A stretch of DNA of 64,000 nucleotides from Pseudochelatococcus lubricantis (GTDB lineage Bacteria > Pseudomonadota > Alphaproteobacteria > Rhizobiales > Beijerinckiaceae), in NCBI RefSeq assembly GCF_011762225.1, contig NZ_JAASQI010000003.1, positions 124,001 to 188,000 of the forward strand. Direction: 5' to 3'. The notes beneath the pieces were generated by a model, which saw nothing but the letters and a program-made list of their open reading frames with translations, was not told the origin of the DNA and ran no database searches. The position numbers were made by a program, and so were the translations under genes. Positions 8,056 to 16,604 of the stretch are shown in pieces; within the stretch, counting starts at the first letter, position 1; each line of letters begins with the position of its first letter.

Positions 8056-8912
8056 CGTTCCGTCCCTCCCACGGCCGAATTGCCGGATGCCGGCGGCAGG
8101 GCGATGACCTGTCCCGGTTCCAGATGCAGCGGATCGGCGATGTCGTTGTGGTCGGCGACGATCCGCCAGTCTGCCGGATTGCCGCTGTACTCCGTGCCGA
8201 TCCGGTCAAAACGCGGGTTGGGTATGCCGTTCTCGTCGACTTCGACGGTGATGTGCCGGGCGAAAGCCTCGCCGGGCGACAGGGCTGCCGGCGGCGGCTC
8301 GAAGAACGAGGCTGTTTCGAGCTGCGGCCCGCCGACGGCGCGCGGCGGCGTCAGGGTTTCCGGCAGGCGGCGCAGGCGCATGCGCAGGAACGAGCGGCGT
8401 GGCCGGCCTTCGCCGTCGAAACGCTCGAACCGCTCGGCGACATCGGTGACGACACCGAGAATGTTCCACGAGCGGCCCCAGATGAAGCGGACCTGCGGCA
8501 CGACGCCGGCACGGTGGTCGGCAGCGGCGTTTTCCGCGAGGTTCCAGAACGGCCGCGTCAGGTGGCGCACGTCGGCGGGGCGCGGCGCATCGAGCCCGGG
8601 CAGCGCCGCGCCGGATAATGGCGGCTCTGCCGCCGCAGGCTCCGTCTCGGCGCGTGCGATATCCCCGCCCGGCTGCCGCAGTGCCTGCGCGTCGATGAGA
8701 TCGATATCGAACAGAAGATCGAGCGTGAGTTCCGTGACGCCGCCGCCCGTGGCGATCAGCGGCGTGTCGGAGAGGCCCGGCCCCGTCACTGCCCCCGCGC
8801 CTGCCGTCAGGGGACGCAGGCCGCTGGCGCGGGTGAGTGTCAACTGCTCCGGATTGAGCAGGGCGGAAATGCGCTCGCCGGTGGCTTCGATGAGGAAAAG
8901 CGCGCGTTCCAT
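8052..8912 (-). CDS. LysM-containing tube-baseplate connector (Afp7-like)
   Basis: The 286-residue product resembles the CIS tube/hub connector proteins. The N-terminus (LFLIEATGERISALLNPEQLTLTR) and the middle (VRFIWGRSWNILGVVTDVAERFERF, followed by RRSFLRMRLRRL) match the gp53/Afp7-type domain. A C-terminal LysM-like segment begins near residue 235 (FDRIGTEYSGNPADWRIVAD) and ends with LHLEPGQVIALPP. In phage T4 and Afp the equivalents link the inner tube to the spike. It overlaps its neighbours by one base (upstream) and four bases (downstream), so it belongs to a tightly coupled translation unit. Confidence 0.85.
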   Translation of the reverse strand: MERALFLIEATGERISALLNPEQLTLTRASGLRPLTAGAGAVTGPGLSDTPLIATGGGVTELTLDLLFDIDLIDAQALRQPGGDIARAETEPAAAEPPLSGAALPGLDAPRPADVRHLTRPFWNLAENAAADHRAGVVPQVRFIWGRSWNILGVVTDVAERFERFDGEGRPRRSFLRMRLRRLPETLTPPRAVGGPQLETASFFEPPPAALSPGEAFARHITVEVDENGIPNPRFDRIGTEYSGNPADWRIVADHNDIADPLHLEPGQVIALPPASGNSAVGGTER

Positions 8913-9958
8913 CAGCTTTCCTCCTGGATGCGGATGAGCCGGCGCATATCGTGCGCCGGCGTCTCACTCCCGGTGTCGCCCGGCGCTGGCGTCGGGGCAG
9001 GCGGCAGGACGGGCCAGAGATCGGCGTCGAACGTCTCGCGCCACTTGACGGCGGCCCCGGGCTTCCGGGGGGACGGGGCGGGTGGCAACGGCGCGCGCGA
9101 GGAAACGGAAGCGGCCGGGCCGTTATCCCTCCGCTGCCAGCCCGCGAGGGCCGGCCGCGCATCGGGGCCCGGCGACTGCCGATCCCGGCCGAAAATCTTC
9201 TGCCAGATATTGTGGAGGCCGGGCTTTCGCGTGAACGCCGTGGCCGGTGCGGGCGGCACCTGCGCCGGACGGGCTACGTTCGCCGGCGGGCGGCGCATGC
9301 CGGTTTCAAGATCCGCCGGTGTTCGCGGAGGCGTGAAATTGGCGGCCACGGTCTCGCCTGGTGATCGTGGTGCGGTGCCGAAGGCGGGGCGCTCGGCAAA
9401 GGCTGCCGGCGGCGGGACGGGTGCGGCGGGCAGTCCGGCGGCCGGGATTTCCTTTCCCGCACCATCGAGCGGTGTAATCGCCCGCAGCAGGAAACGCGGC
9501 GCGCGGCGGGCCGTGCGTGGCTCTGCGGAAAAAACCGGTCGGGCGGCGGGCGCGAGAGCCTGTTGCGTGGGCGCTGCGACAGCGGAAGCGGCGGGTGCAG
9601 GCGTTGCCGTCTCGAAAAGAGGGGCGGTCACCGACCTTTCCGTGGTGGCGTGGGGCTCCGGAACCGCGCGGCGGCTCTCCCGGCGCGGAGCGGCGGCCGC
9701 CTGTTTCGTGGTCATCCGCTCCTGGCGCGGTGCCTGTTGCGGGGATCTGTTGCGGGCCACAACTTCAAGCCATACGTCCGGCGCGTCCGGATAAAGCTCG
9801 CGCAAGTCGTCCATCGCCGCGCGCAAGGATGCCGCTTCGGTCCTTGCCGCCATTCCGCGCGTCATCGCCGTGGCGAGCGCGCGCCAAGCCCGCCGCGCGC
9901 CGGCGAGAAACCGGACCAGCAGACGGGTGAGATGGCGTGTGGCAGCGGGCGGCGTCAT
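8912..9958 (-). CDS. Proline- and alanine-rich linker protein of the injection-system operon
   Basis: The 348-residue product starts with a helical, Arg-rich N-terminal domain (about residues 1-70, RLLVRFLAGARRAWRALATA) that ends in a WLEVVARN segment. From about residue 75 to the end it is a low-complexity Pro/Ala/Arg chain with few hydrophobic clusters and a KIFGRDRQ patch. I recognise no family. It sits between the inner tube and the LysM connector, a place where other eCIS clusters usually have only a short gene. The ATG at 9958 has GAGTGAG upstream and lies four bases after the tube stop. The N-terminus may bind the tail and the chain may be a disordered spacer; both are inference. Confidence 0.7.
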   Translation of the reverse strand: MTPPAATRHLTRLLVRFLAGARRAWRALATAMTRGMAARTEAASLRAAMDDLRELYPDAPDVWLEVVARNRSPQQAPRQERMTTKQAAAAPRRESRRAVPEPHATTERSVTAPLFETATPAPAASAVAAPTQQALAPAARPVFSAEPRTARRAPRFLLRAITPLDGAGKEIPAAGLPAAPVPPPAAFAERPAFGTAPRSPGETVAANFTPPRTPADLETGMRRPPANVARPAQVPPAPATAFTRKPGLHNIWQKIFGRDRQSPGPDARPALAGWQRRDNGPAASVSSRAPLPPAPSPRKPGAAVKWRETFDADLWPVLPPAPTPAPGDTGSETPAHDMRRLIRIQEES

Positions 9959-9962
9959 CGTC

Positions 9963-10409
9963 TCACTCGGCCCGCAACTCGTCATACGCGAGTTTGAGTT
10001 CGGCGAAGGCGATATCGCGGCCGAGGCCGTCCAGCGCCGGGCCATGCCACTCGCACGGCCAGGCGCTGAGCAGATTCCAGCGTAGAGCTTCGGTGACACC
10101 GTCGGTTTCGAGCAGCAGGATCGAAACGTTGCGCCGCTCGATCCGCCCCTTGGCTATCGCGCTGATCCAGTTCCACAAATCCGTGGATTTGGTCAGGCCG
10201 TGGCGCAGCGTCACCTCTGCATATTCCACCGGGCCGGGCAGGGAGCGCACCGCCTGCCCGTCGCCGCCGGGCCGATAGCGGATGGGATGGATGCGCATGG
10301 CGAGGCCCTGAACCGAGAAAAAGGCGGCTTCGGTGACCCCGCCGATCTCAAGGCGGAAATTGAAATTGCGATAGGGATCGATCGGGCCGGAAGATTGCGC
10401 GCTCGCCAT
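9963..10409 (-). CDS. Phage tail inner tube protein (T4 gp19-like)
   Basis: At 148 residues the protein has the usual length for eCIS tube proteins and their typical opening (DPYRNFNFRLEIGGV), with AAFFSVQGL and, near the C-terminus, ALRWNLLSAWPCEWHGPALD and AFAELKLAYDELR. These proteins stack as hexameric rings inside the sheath. Only one tube gene is seen, whereas Afp and PVC have two, one of which starts the tube at the baseplate. The gene follows the sheath by 62 bases. Confidence 0.9.
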   Translation of the reverse strand: MASAQSSGPIDPYRNFNFRLEIGGVTEAAFFSVQGLAMRIHPIRYRPGGDGQAVRSLPGPVEYAEVTLRHGLTKSTDLWNWISAIAKGRIERRNVSILLLETDGVTEALRWNLLSAWPCEWHGPALDGLGRDIAFAELKLAYDELRAE

Positions 10410-10471
10410 GTCTTAAGCTCCTTCGCGGAATTGTGTCATCGGGCTTTAGAGCCCGCACGGGCGCGTGCGGC

Positions 10472-11695
10472 TCATGCAGCGCCGGAGGCTTCCTGGGCTG
10501 TCGGCAGGCCCGCCATCTGCCCGATCTCGAAAATGACGAACTCCGCCGGTTTCACGGGGGCGACGCCGATGACGATGGTGACGATGCCCTGATCGACGTT
10601 TTCCTGCGGGTTGGTTTCCTCGTCGCATTTGACGAAGAAGGCCTGCTCCTCCGTCGCGCCCATGAGCGCGCCGCGCCGCCACAGGTTGACGAGGAAGGCG
10701 TGGACGTCGCGCCGGATGGACTTCCACAGGGGTCTGTCGTTGGGCTCGAACACGACCCAGCTCGTGGAGCGGATGATGGATTGCTCGATGAAGATCAGCA
10801 GCCGGCGCACCGGGACGTAACGCCAGTTGGACGCCGGCGCCGCGAGCGTGCGCGCGCCCCAGACCACGATTCCCTGATCCGTGAAGAAACGGATGGCGTT
10901 GACGCTCGCGAGGTTGAGCTTGCCCTGTTCGGCATTGGTCATGTGCTGGCTGAGGCCGAGGGCGCCGCGCACGGGCTCGTTGGCCGGCGCCTTGAATATG
11001 CCGCGCTGGACATCCGTGCGCGCGTAGATGCCCGCGATATGGCCGGAGGGCGGGATGAGCACGGGTTCCTTGCGATCCGTCGCCAGACAATCGCGCACCA
11101 CAAGCCACGGAAAATAGAGCGCGCCGAAGCCGCGCGGGGAGGCGGGCGCCCGGAGGCCGGCGCGAGGCGCCGCCGGTGCGTCGGTCTCGTCCGCATCCTG
11201 CCCTGCCACGGCGGGCGCCGCGACCTGGCCGACGGTCACCAGCGCGTCGAGATCGACCCGCGCCGGCCCCGGCGCGTCGACGATGGCGAAGCGGTCGCCC
11301 TGCCTCTCGCAGGAGCCGATGAGGATGCCTGCGGATTCAGTGTCGCTGAAACCCGGCGCCGCCACCATGGCTATTTCATCGTAGGGCAGCAGCGCGTCGA
11401 CCGCCGCCTGCAGCGATCCCTGCGCGCCGAGATTGACCACGTAGCAGCGCGTGCCGCCGTTGAGGAAAAAACCGAAAACGGCGTTGGCGAGATGGTTGGG
11501 CTCTGCCGACCGGTCTCCGAACGCGGCGCGGAAGGCGCTGAAGCTGTTGACGGGTTTGGGTTCGAGTGGAAACGCTGCGGGATCGGGCGCGCGCCCGATG
11601 AAGGCCGCCGTCGTGGTCGTCACGCCCTGGATCGGCCGCGTCCCGCTGTCCTTCTCCTCGATGTAGACACCGGGATAGGAATAACTCACGCTCAT
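10472..11695 (-). CDS. Contractile tail sheath protein
   Basis: The 407-residue product has the sheath signature at its N-terminus (SYPGVYIEEKDSGTRPIQGV) followed by TTTTAAFIGRAPDP. Its C-terminal domain has NWRYVPVRRLLIFIEQSI, EPNDRPLWKSIRRDVHAFL and FVKCDEETNPQENVDQG, the classic order of eCIS and phage sheaths. Its contraction drives the tube. The ATG at 11695 is chosen because GGAGGAG lies at the right distance; a GTG six bases earlier would sit inside that site. A Pro/Ala-rich insert near residues 160-195 separates two parts of the outer domain. It is the second gene of the operon. Confidence 0.95.
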   Translation of the reverse strand: MSVSYSYPGVYIEEKDSGTRPIQGVTTTTAAFIGRAPDPAAFPLEPKPVNSFSAFRAAFGDRSAEPNHLANAVFGFFLNGGTRCYVVNLGAQGSLQAAVDALLPYDEIAMVAAPGFSDTESAGILIGSCERQGDRFAIVDAPGPARVDLDALVTVGQVAAPAVAGQDADETDAPAAPRAGLRAPASPRGFGALYFPWLVVRDCLATDRKEPVLIPPSGHIAGIYARTDVQRGIFKAPANEPVRGALGLSQHMTNAEQGKLNLASVNAIRFFTDQGIVVWGARTLAAPASNWRYVPVRRLLIFIEQSIIRSTSWVVFEPNDRPLWKSIRRDVHAFLVNLWRRGALMGATEEQAFFVKCDEETNPQENVDQGIVTIVIGVAPVKPAEFVIFEIGQMAGLPTAQEASGAA

Positions 11696-11773
11696 GATCA
11701 CTCCTCCGCAAATCCGTCTCGTCGTGTTCGGTGCGCTCCAGTGTCCCGGTCGATCCCGAAAGCGGCGGTCGCT

Positions 11774-12505
11774 CTATTGCATGAGCCCGTCGATGGGCAT
11801 TTCCACGGTTATGGTGCCATGCGCCGGCACGATGACCTCGTGCCGCGCGGTCTTGAAGCCGACGACGAGCTTGATGGCACGCCCGCCGGGCAGGCCGGTC
11901 AGATGAAAACGCCCGCGATGGTCGGTGCGGACCTGCTGCTGCTGGCCGACGACGGCGATGTCGGCCTCGGCGAGCGGCAATCTGCGGCCGGCCGCCGTGG
12001 TGCCGACAAGCTCGCCGTGGAGATCGGCAAGCGCCTCGCTCACGACACGCGGAGGCGCCAGCACGGGCCGAGCCGCCACGGTCTGCCGCTCCCGTGCGAA
12101 AGGCACGTGCAGAAGCATGGCGAGACACGGCGGCAGGCCGCATTGCCGGCTCATCGCCAGCGCGGCGTCGCGCGTATCGAGACCGACCTCCTGGCTGTCG
12201 CCGGCGCCGTCGCGCCAGCGCCCCTCTTCCAGCAGAAACGCGAGGTCCCCCGCCAGCGCCGCCGCCTTCAGACAATCGGCCTCGGCAACGAAGAGGAGAA
12301 GCGATACCTCCACCAGAGCAATGTTCCGGCGCCCGAGCGGCCCGGTTTTAGGCTGGACATTGCATAGCAACAGGCCCGCGCCCCCCGTGGGGAGCCGCGC
12401 CGGCGCCGAGAGGTCCGGCATGGACAGAAGATGCACGGGCTCAGGCGCAATGGCATCGCCGAGCCATTGGTGAAACGCCGCCAGCGATTGCGCAAGCGAT
12501 GCCAT
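11774..12505 (-). CDS. First gene of the injection-system operon: unrecognised N-terminal domain plus CarboxypepD_reg-like C-terminal beta-domain
   Basis: The 243-residue product begins with a region (about 1-160) that I cannot place firmly; its position and composition recall the DUF4255/Pvc16 N-terminal domain found in many eCIS clusters, but no strong motif supports that. From about residue 165 to 240 it has a carboxypeptidase-regulatory-like beta-sandwich (ADIAVVGQQQQVRTDHRGRF, HLTGLPGG), a fold often used for adhesion or scaffolding. The ATG at 12505 has GGAGGGG nine bases upstream. It comes 78 bases before the sheath gene, and no other gene of the set lies upstream on this strand before the penicillin-binding protein. 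Confidence 0.65.
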   Translation of the reverse strand: MASLAQSLAAFHQWLGDAIAPEPVHLLSMPDLSAPARLPTGGAGLLLCNVQPKTGPLGRRNIALVEVSLLLFVAEADCLKAAALAGDLAFLLEEGRWRDGAGDSQEVGLDTRDAALAMSRQCGLPPCLAMLLHVPFARERQTVAARPVLAPPRVVSEALADLHGELVGTTAAGRRLPLAEADIAVVGQQQQVRTDHRGRFHLTGLPGGRAIKLVVGFKTARHEVIVPAHGTITVEMPIDGLMQ

Positions 12506-12928
12506 TGCCGCCCCTCCGCCGGATCAGGCCGTTTCTTCTCGCATGACAAGCAAAGTTTTTATTCAAACACACGCAAAGCAGTCATTCTTCGCGTGAGAAT
12601 GTCCCGGAACCATGTGTATTTTTATGATTTCATCCAGTCCAATACGTTATCCCCTGCCGCAGCGCAGGGTATATTGACCGGTTTTGCTATAAGACACCCT
12701 TGTAGGGAATCTTCTTCTTGCAGCCCGCGAGGGTATTGTAGTAAAATACTTGAGCACAAAAATGATTTTGATAATAGCACGCTTAAGCTCAAATTCAAGC
12801 ATAGGCCCCGAAATAAATCGCCGCGCACGGCCGCTCCGATGCGCGGGCCTGCAAGCCTGCGCGTCGGCCGCCGTGCTCGGCAAGAAGGGAAGATAGCGTC
12901 CGCCTGGGCGGATTCAGCGGATCGTGTG
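12506..12928. other. AT-richer intergenic region ahead of the injection-system operon
   Basis: This 423-base stretch separates the stop of the penicillin-binding protein gene from the first gene of the phage-tail-like operon, both on the minus strand. Its core (about 12541-12840) has roughly 40% G+C by my counts of two 60-base lines (24 and 23), well below the surrounding genes. I see only a weak stem (CCCTGC at 12652-12657 with GCAGGG at 12664-12669) and no coding frame that reads like protein. It very probably holds the operon promoter, but I cannot place -35 and -10 elements with confidence. Confidence 0.6.
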
Positions 12929-15157
12929 TCAACCCCCGAACAGGCGTTCGAAGAAGTTCTTTTCCCGCTGCGGCCGGGGCTGTGCCTGCGGCGCCGGTGC
13001 GCGCAGGTCGACGGGCGGCTGCAATGACGCGGCGGGCGGGGGCGGCGCGTCCGGCGGCAGCTCGCTGACCGGTGCATCCCACGGGCTGCCGGGCAGGGGG
13101 GCCGGCGTCACGCCCTTCAGCGCCTGCACCATGAAAGTGCGCCACGCCTCGGCGGGCAGGGTGCCGCCGGTGACGTTCTTCGTCGGCGAGTAATCGTCGT
13201 TGCCGAGCCAGACGCCGGTGACGAGCCCGCTCGTGTAGCCCATGAGCCACGCATCGCGCGATTCCTGGGTGGTGCCCGTCTTGGCGGCGATCTCGTAGCC
13301 ATCGATCGCCACGCGCCGCGCCGAGCCGGAGGTGACGGCCTGATGCAGCATGTAGTTCATCATCGACGCATCGTCCTCGCTCAACACGCGCCCGAGATCG
13401 TAGGGCTGGCGCTGGTAGACGGGCTTGCCGTCAACGGTCTTCACGTCGCGGATGATCCACGGCACCACGCCGACGCCGCCGTTGGCAAAGGCCGCGTAGG
13501 CGGCGGTGAGTTCGAGCGGGCTCACTTCCGACGTGCCGAGCGCGATGGTGGCGTTCGCGGTGAGCGGCGAGGTGATGCCGAGGCGCTGCGCCGTCTGCGC
13601 GACCGTCTTGGGCCCCACCTCGACGGCGAGCTTCACCACCACCGTGTTGAGCGATTGCGCGAGGGCGGTGGCCAGCGTCACCGGGCCGCTGTAGCGGCGG
13701 GAGAAGTTCTGCGGCTGCCAGCCGTTGATGTTCACCGGCGTGTCCTGCCGCACGGTGCCCGGGTTCATGCCGCGCTCCAGCGCCGTCAGGTAGACGAAGG
13801 GCTTGAAGGCCGATCCGGGCTGGCGGCGGGCAGTGGTCGCGCGGTTGAACTGGCTCGCGGCATAGCTGCGTCCGCCGACCAGGGCGCGGATCGCGCCATC
13901 GTTCGACATCGCCACCAGCGCGCCCTGAGAAACGCGCGCCTCCGCGCCTTTCTTCGCGATGACATCGGTCAGCGCGCTCTCGCCGGCGCTCATCAGGGCG
14001 CGGTCGATGGTGGTGCGCACCACGACATCTGTTTCCGCCTTGCCGATGAAGTCGTCGAGCACATCCATCACGTAATCGGCGGCGTAGTTGGCATTGCCCG
14101 TGCCGCGTGGCTTGACGGTTTCGGCCGGTGTCATCAGCGCGCCCTTGGCCTGTTTGTCGGTGACGAAGCCGAGTTCCGCCATGTTGGTGAGCACCAGCTG
14201 CGCCCGCGCCTGCGCCGCCTGGGGATTGCGCGTCGGCGACAGGCGCGAGGGCGCCTGCACGAGGCCGGCGAGCATCGCGGCCTCCGCCAGCGTCACCTCC
14301 TTGGCGGGCTTGCCGAAGTAGCGCAGCGCCGCCGCCTCCACGCCATAAGCGCCCGCGCCGAAATAGACGCGGTTGAGGTAGAGCGCGAGAATCTCGTCCT
14401 TGCTGAAGTTCTGCTCCAGCCAGACGGAGAGGATCGCTTCCTGAATCTTGCGCGAGACGGTGCGATCCTGCGTCAGGAAGAGGTTCTTCGCCAGCTGCTG
14501 CGTCAGCGTCGAGCCGCCCTGCGACACGCCGCGTGCGGTCACGTTGCGCACAAGCGCACGCGCGATGCCGAGGGGATCGATGCCCCAGTGATCGTAGAAG
14601 CGCCTATCCTCGATGGCGACGAAGGCCTGCGGCAGATAGGGCGGCAGTTCCTTCAGCGTCACCGTGCGGCCGCCCATGTCGCCGCGATTGGCGAGCAGCG
14701 AGCCGTCCGCCGCCAGCACCGCGATGTTGGGCGGGCGCTTCGGCACGGTCAGCGTATCGATGGGGGGAAGCTGGGCGAAATGATAGGCCACCACGCCGCC
14801 CACCGCGATCGCAGCCCAGAGGCCGAGGACGACGATCGTCGAGAACAGCGTGCCGACAAGCGTGCGACGACGCCCCGTCCGGCGTTTGCGGGCGGGCGGA
14901 CGCCCGCTTGCCGCCGCCTTCCTCGCGCCCTTGCCGCGTCCCGCTGCCGCCATCGATATCCCCTCGCTGCTCACGTCCGGTCCGGGTTGCGACGGTCCCT
15001 GGCCGGCTGGCGAAGGGGCCCGCACGAGACGGTCCTGCGCCGACAGGCGCCATTCCTGCGTGCCGGAGGCTGCCGCGTCGTCGCGATCCCCGTCCGCCTC
15101 GAAACGGGGCTCCTGCCGGAACCCGCTGCCTTTGCCGTAACCGTTGCCCTGCGTCAT
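12929..15157 (-). CDS. Class A penicillin-binding protein (PBP1A family), peptidoglycan glycosyltransferase and transpeptidase
   Basis: The 742-residue bifunctional enzyme polymerises and cross-links peptidoglycan at the inner membrane. After a charged cytoplasmic N-terminus (with a RQEPRFEADG-type patch and a WRLSAQDR segment) a single helix lies at about 105-128. The GT51 domain has the catalytic Glu in IEDRRFYDHWGID (about residue 182) and GGSTLTQQLAKN. The transpeptidase domain has the nucleophile SxxK in PGSAFKPF (about 448), SLN in AQSLNTVVVK and KTGTT (about 627). The C-terminus is a Pro-rich tail ending EKNFFERLFGG. A second start at 14953 has a better binding site (GAGGGG) but would remove the conserved-looking N-terminal patch, so I keep 15157. 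Confidence 0.93.
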   Translation of the reverse strand: MTQGNGYGKGSGFRQEPRFEADGDRDDAAASGTQEWRLSAQDRLVRAPSPAGQGPSQPGPDVSSEGISMAAAGRGKGARKAAASGRPPARKRRTGRRRTLVGTLFSTIVVLGLWAAIAVGGVVAYHFAQLPPIDTLTVPKRPPNIAVLAADGSLLANRGDMGGRTVTLKELPPYLPQAFVAIEDRRFYDHWGIDPLGIARALVRNVTARGVSQGGSTLTQQLAKNLFLTQDRTVSRKIQEAILSVWLEQNFSKDEILALYLNRVYFGAGAYGVEAAALRYFGKPAKEVTLAEAAMLAGLVQAPSRLSPTRNPQAAQARAQLVLTNMAELGFVTDKQAKGALMTPAETVKPRGTGNANYAADYVMDVLDDFIGKAETDVVVRTTIDRALMSAGESALTDVIAKKGAEARVSQGALVAMSNDGAIRALVGGRSYAASQFNRATTARRQPGSAFKPFVYLTALERGMNPGTVRQDTPVNINGWQPQNFSRRYSGPVTLATALAQSLNTVVVKLAVEVGPKTVAQTAQRLGITSPLTANATIALGTSEVSPLELTAAYAAFANGGVGVVPWIIRDVKTVDGKPVYQRQPYDLGRVLSEDDASMMNYMLHQAVTSGSARRVAIDGYEIAAKTGTTQESRDAWLMGYTSGLVTGVWLGNDDYSPTKNVTGGTLPAEAWRTFMVQALKGVTPAPLPGSPWDAPVSELPPDAPPPPAASLQPPVDLRAPAPQAQPRPQREKNFFERLFGG

Positions 15158-15502
15158 CTCACCGGGATGTCTGTTCGCGCGACAACGCGCGCCGCTGCTT
15201 CCAGCTTCTCTTCTGGCATCCTAATTGTGGCAGATTAAGGGGACGTTGCCGCCGAACCCGCGGCCCGTGCCGGTTTGTGCGTGGAATTTGCGCGATACGC
15301 CACGCCGCCGCGTTTGAAATTGCGCTTTTCACGGCGCATAACAAATCAAGACGGAATTGTGCGACAGATGTTGCAGAATGCGCTGCCGGATATCAACAGT
15401 TTGCCGTCCGGAGGTAAAATCTGCTAACGCATGATGCCGTGATATATTGAAAAATTATGCGCCAACCGTCGCGGGCGGCGCGTTCTTCTGCACGAGAGTC
15501 CC
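15158..15502. other. Divergent promoter region between the penicillin-binding protein gene and gmd
   Basis: This 345-base stretch separates two genes read in opposite directions and must contain both promoters. It is AT-richer than its neighbours toward the gmd side (around 15310-15460). I see no open frame that reads like protein and no clear operator or RNA structure. Confidence 0.5.
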
Positions 15503-16555
15503 ATGGCCGCTGCCTCTTCCGCCAAGACCGCGATCATCACCGGCGTGACCGGACAGGATGGCGCCTATCTCGCGCAATATCTGCTGGAGCGCGGGTATCG
15601 CGTGGTCGGCGCTGTGCGGCGCACGTCGTCGGTGAATCACTGGCGGCTTGCGGAACTCGGCCTGCTGGACCGCGCCAGTCTGGAACTCGTCGATTTCGAC
15701 CTGGGCGATGCCACCAGCGCCATCCGCCTCGTGGCCGAGCACCAGCCGGACGAGATCTACAACCTCGCCGCGCAGAGCTTCGTCAGCGTCTCGTTCAAGC
15801 AGCCGCTGGCGACCGCCGACATGACCGGCCTCGGTGCCCTGCGTCTGCTGGAGGCCGTGCGCATCGTGAAGCCGGATACGCGCTTCTATCAGGCGAGCAC
15901 ATCGGAGATGTTCGGCAAGGCGCAGACGCCCCGGCAATCCGAGACGACGCCGTTCTATCCGCGCTCGCCCTATGCCTTCGCCAAGCTGATGGCGCACTGG
16001 GCGACGGTGAACTACCGGGAGAGCTACGGCATCTTCGCGGTTTCAGGCATTCTCTTCAATCACGAATCGCCCTTGCGCGGCAAGGAGTTCGTCACCCGCA
16101 AGATCGCCGATCACGTCGCGCGCGTCTCACTCGGCGAAACGGCGCCGCTGGAGCTTGGCGCGCTCGACGCGCAGCGCGACTGGGGCTATGCGCGCGAATA
16201 CGTCGCCGGCATGCACGCCATGCTCCGGCATGAGCGCCCCGATACATTCGTGCTGGCGACCGGGCGCACGTCGAGCGTTCGCCGTTTCGTCGAACTGGCG
16301 TATGGCGTCATCGGCCTCCCGCTCGTGTGGGAAGGGGAGGGCGCGCGGGAACTGGCGCGCGACGCGCACACGGGCGCCGTGCGCGTGCGTGTCAACCCGC
16401 GTTTCTACCGCCCGGCGGAAGTGGATTTGCTGCTCGGCGATTCCGGCAAGGCCGAACGCGAACTCGGCTGGCACGCGCAGACCGGGCTGGAGACGCTGTG
16501 CGAGATCATGGTAAAAGCGGATATCGAACGCAACCGTCAGGGTCGCTCGTTCTGA
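15503..16555 (+). CDS. gmd: GDP-mannose 4,6-dehydratase
   Basis: The 350-residue extended short-chain dehydrogenase converts GDP-D-mannose to GDP-4-keto-6-deoxy-D-mannose in the cytoplasm. It has the NADP-binding TGxxGxxG motif in [10 protein letters not shown] (residues 14-23), [12 protein letters not shown], the Gmd-typical [12 protein letters not shown] and SFKQPL, the STSEMFG segment with the catalytic Thr/Ser-Glu, and the Tyr-x-x-x-Lys pair at Tyr157/Lys161 (YAFAK). [15 protein letters not shown] and the C-terminal [13 protein letters not shown] are also diagnostic. It is followed after 49 bases by the reductase gene, which gives a two-step GDP-deoxysugar route, probably for surface polysaccharide. 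Confidence 0.97.
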   Translation: MAAASSAKTAIITGVTGQDGAYLAQYLLERGYRVVGAVRRTSSVNHWRLAELGLLDRASLELVDFDLGDATSAIRLVAEHQPDEIYNLAAQSFVSVSFKQPLATADMTGLGALRLLEAVRIVKPDTRFYQASTSEMFGKAQTPRQSETTPFYPRSPYAFAKLMAHWATVNYRESYGIFAVSGILFNHESPLRGKEFVTRKIADHVARVSLGETAPLELGALDAQRDWGYAREYVAGMHAMLRHERPDTFVLATGRTSSVRRFVELAYGVIGLPLVWEGEGARELARDAHTGAVRVRVNPRFYRPAEVDLLLGDSGKAERELGWHAQTGLETLCEIMVKADIERNRQGRSF

Positions 16556-16604
16556 CCGGCCGTTTCGGCCGGGATCCGTGGTTCTTCTATCGGAGAGAGC
16601 GCCC

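Noticed and set aside
10433-12367. A 644-codon plus-strand open frame across sheath and first operon gene
   Set aside because: It runs against two well-supported genes and an intergenic gap; the composition is that of antisense translation.
13343-15238. A 631-codon open frame antisense to the penicillin-binding protein gene
   Set aside because: The translation is rich in Arg, His and Ala without any fold signature, and the opposite strand has all the catalytic motifs.
15455-15997. A 180-codon frame antisense to the start of gmd
   Set aside because: gmd is certain and the antisense translation has no motif.
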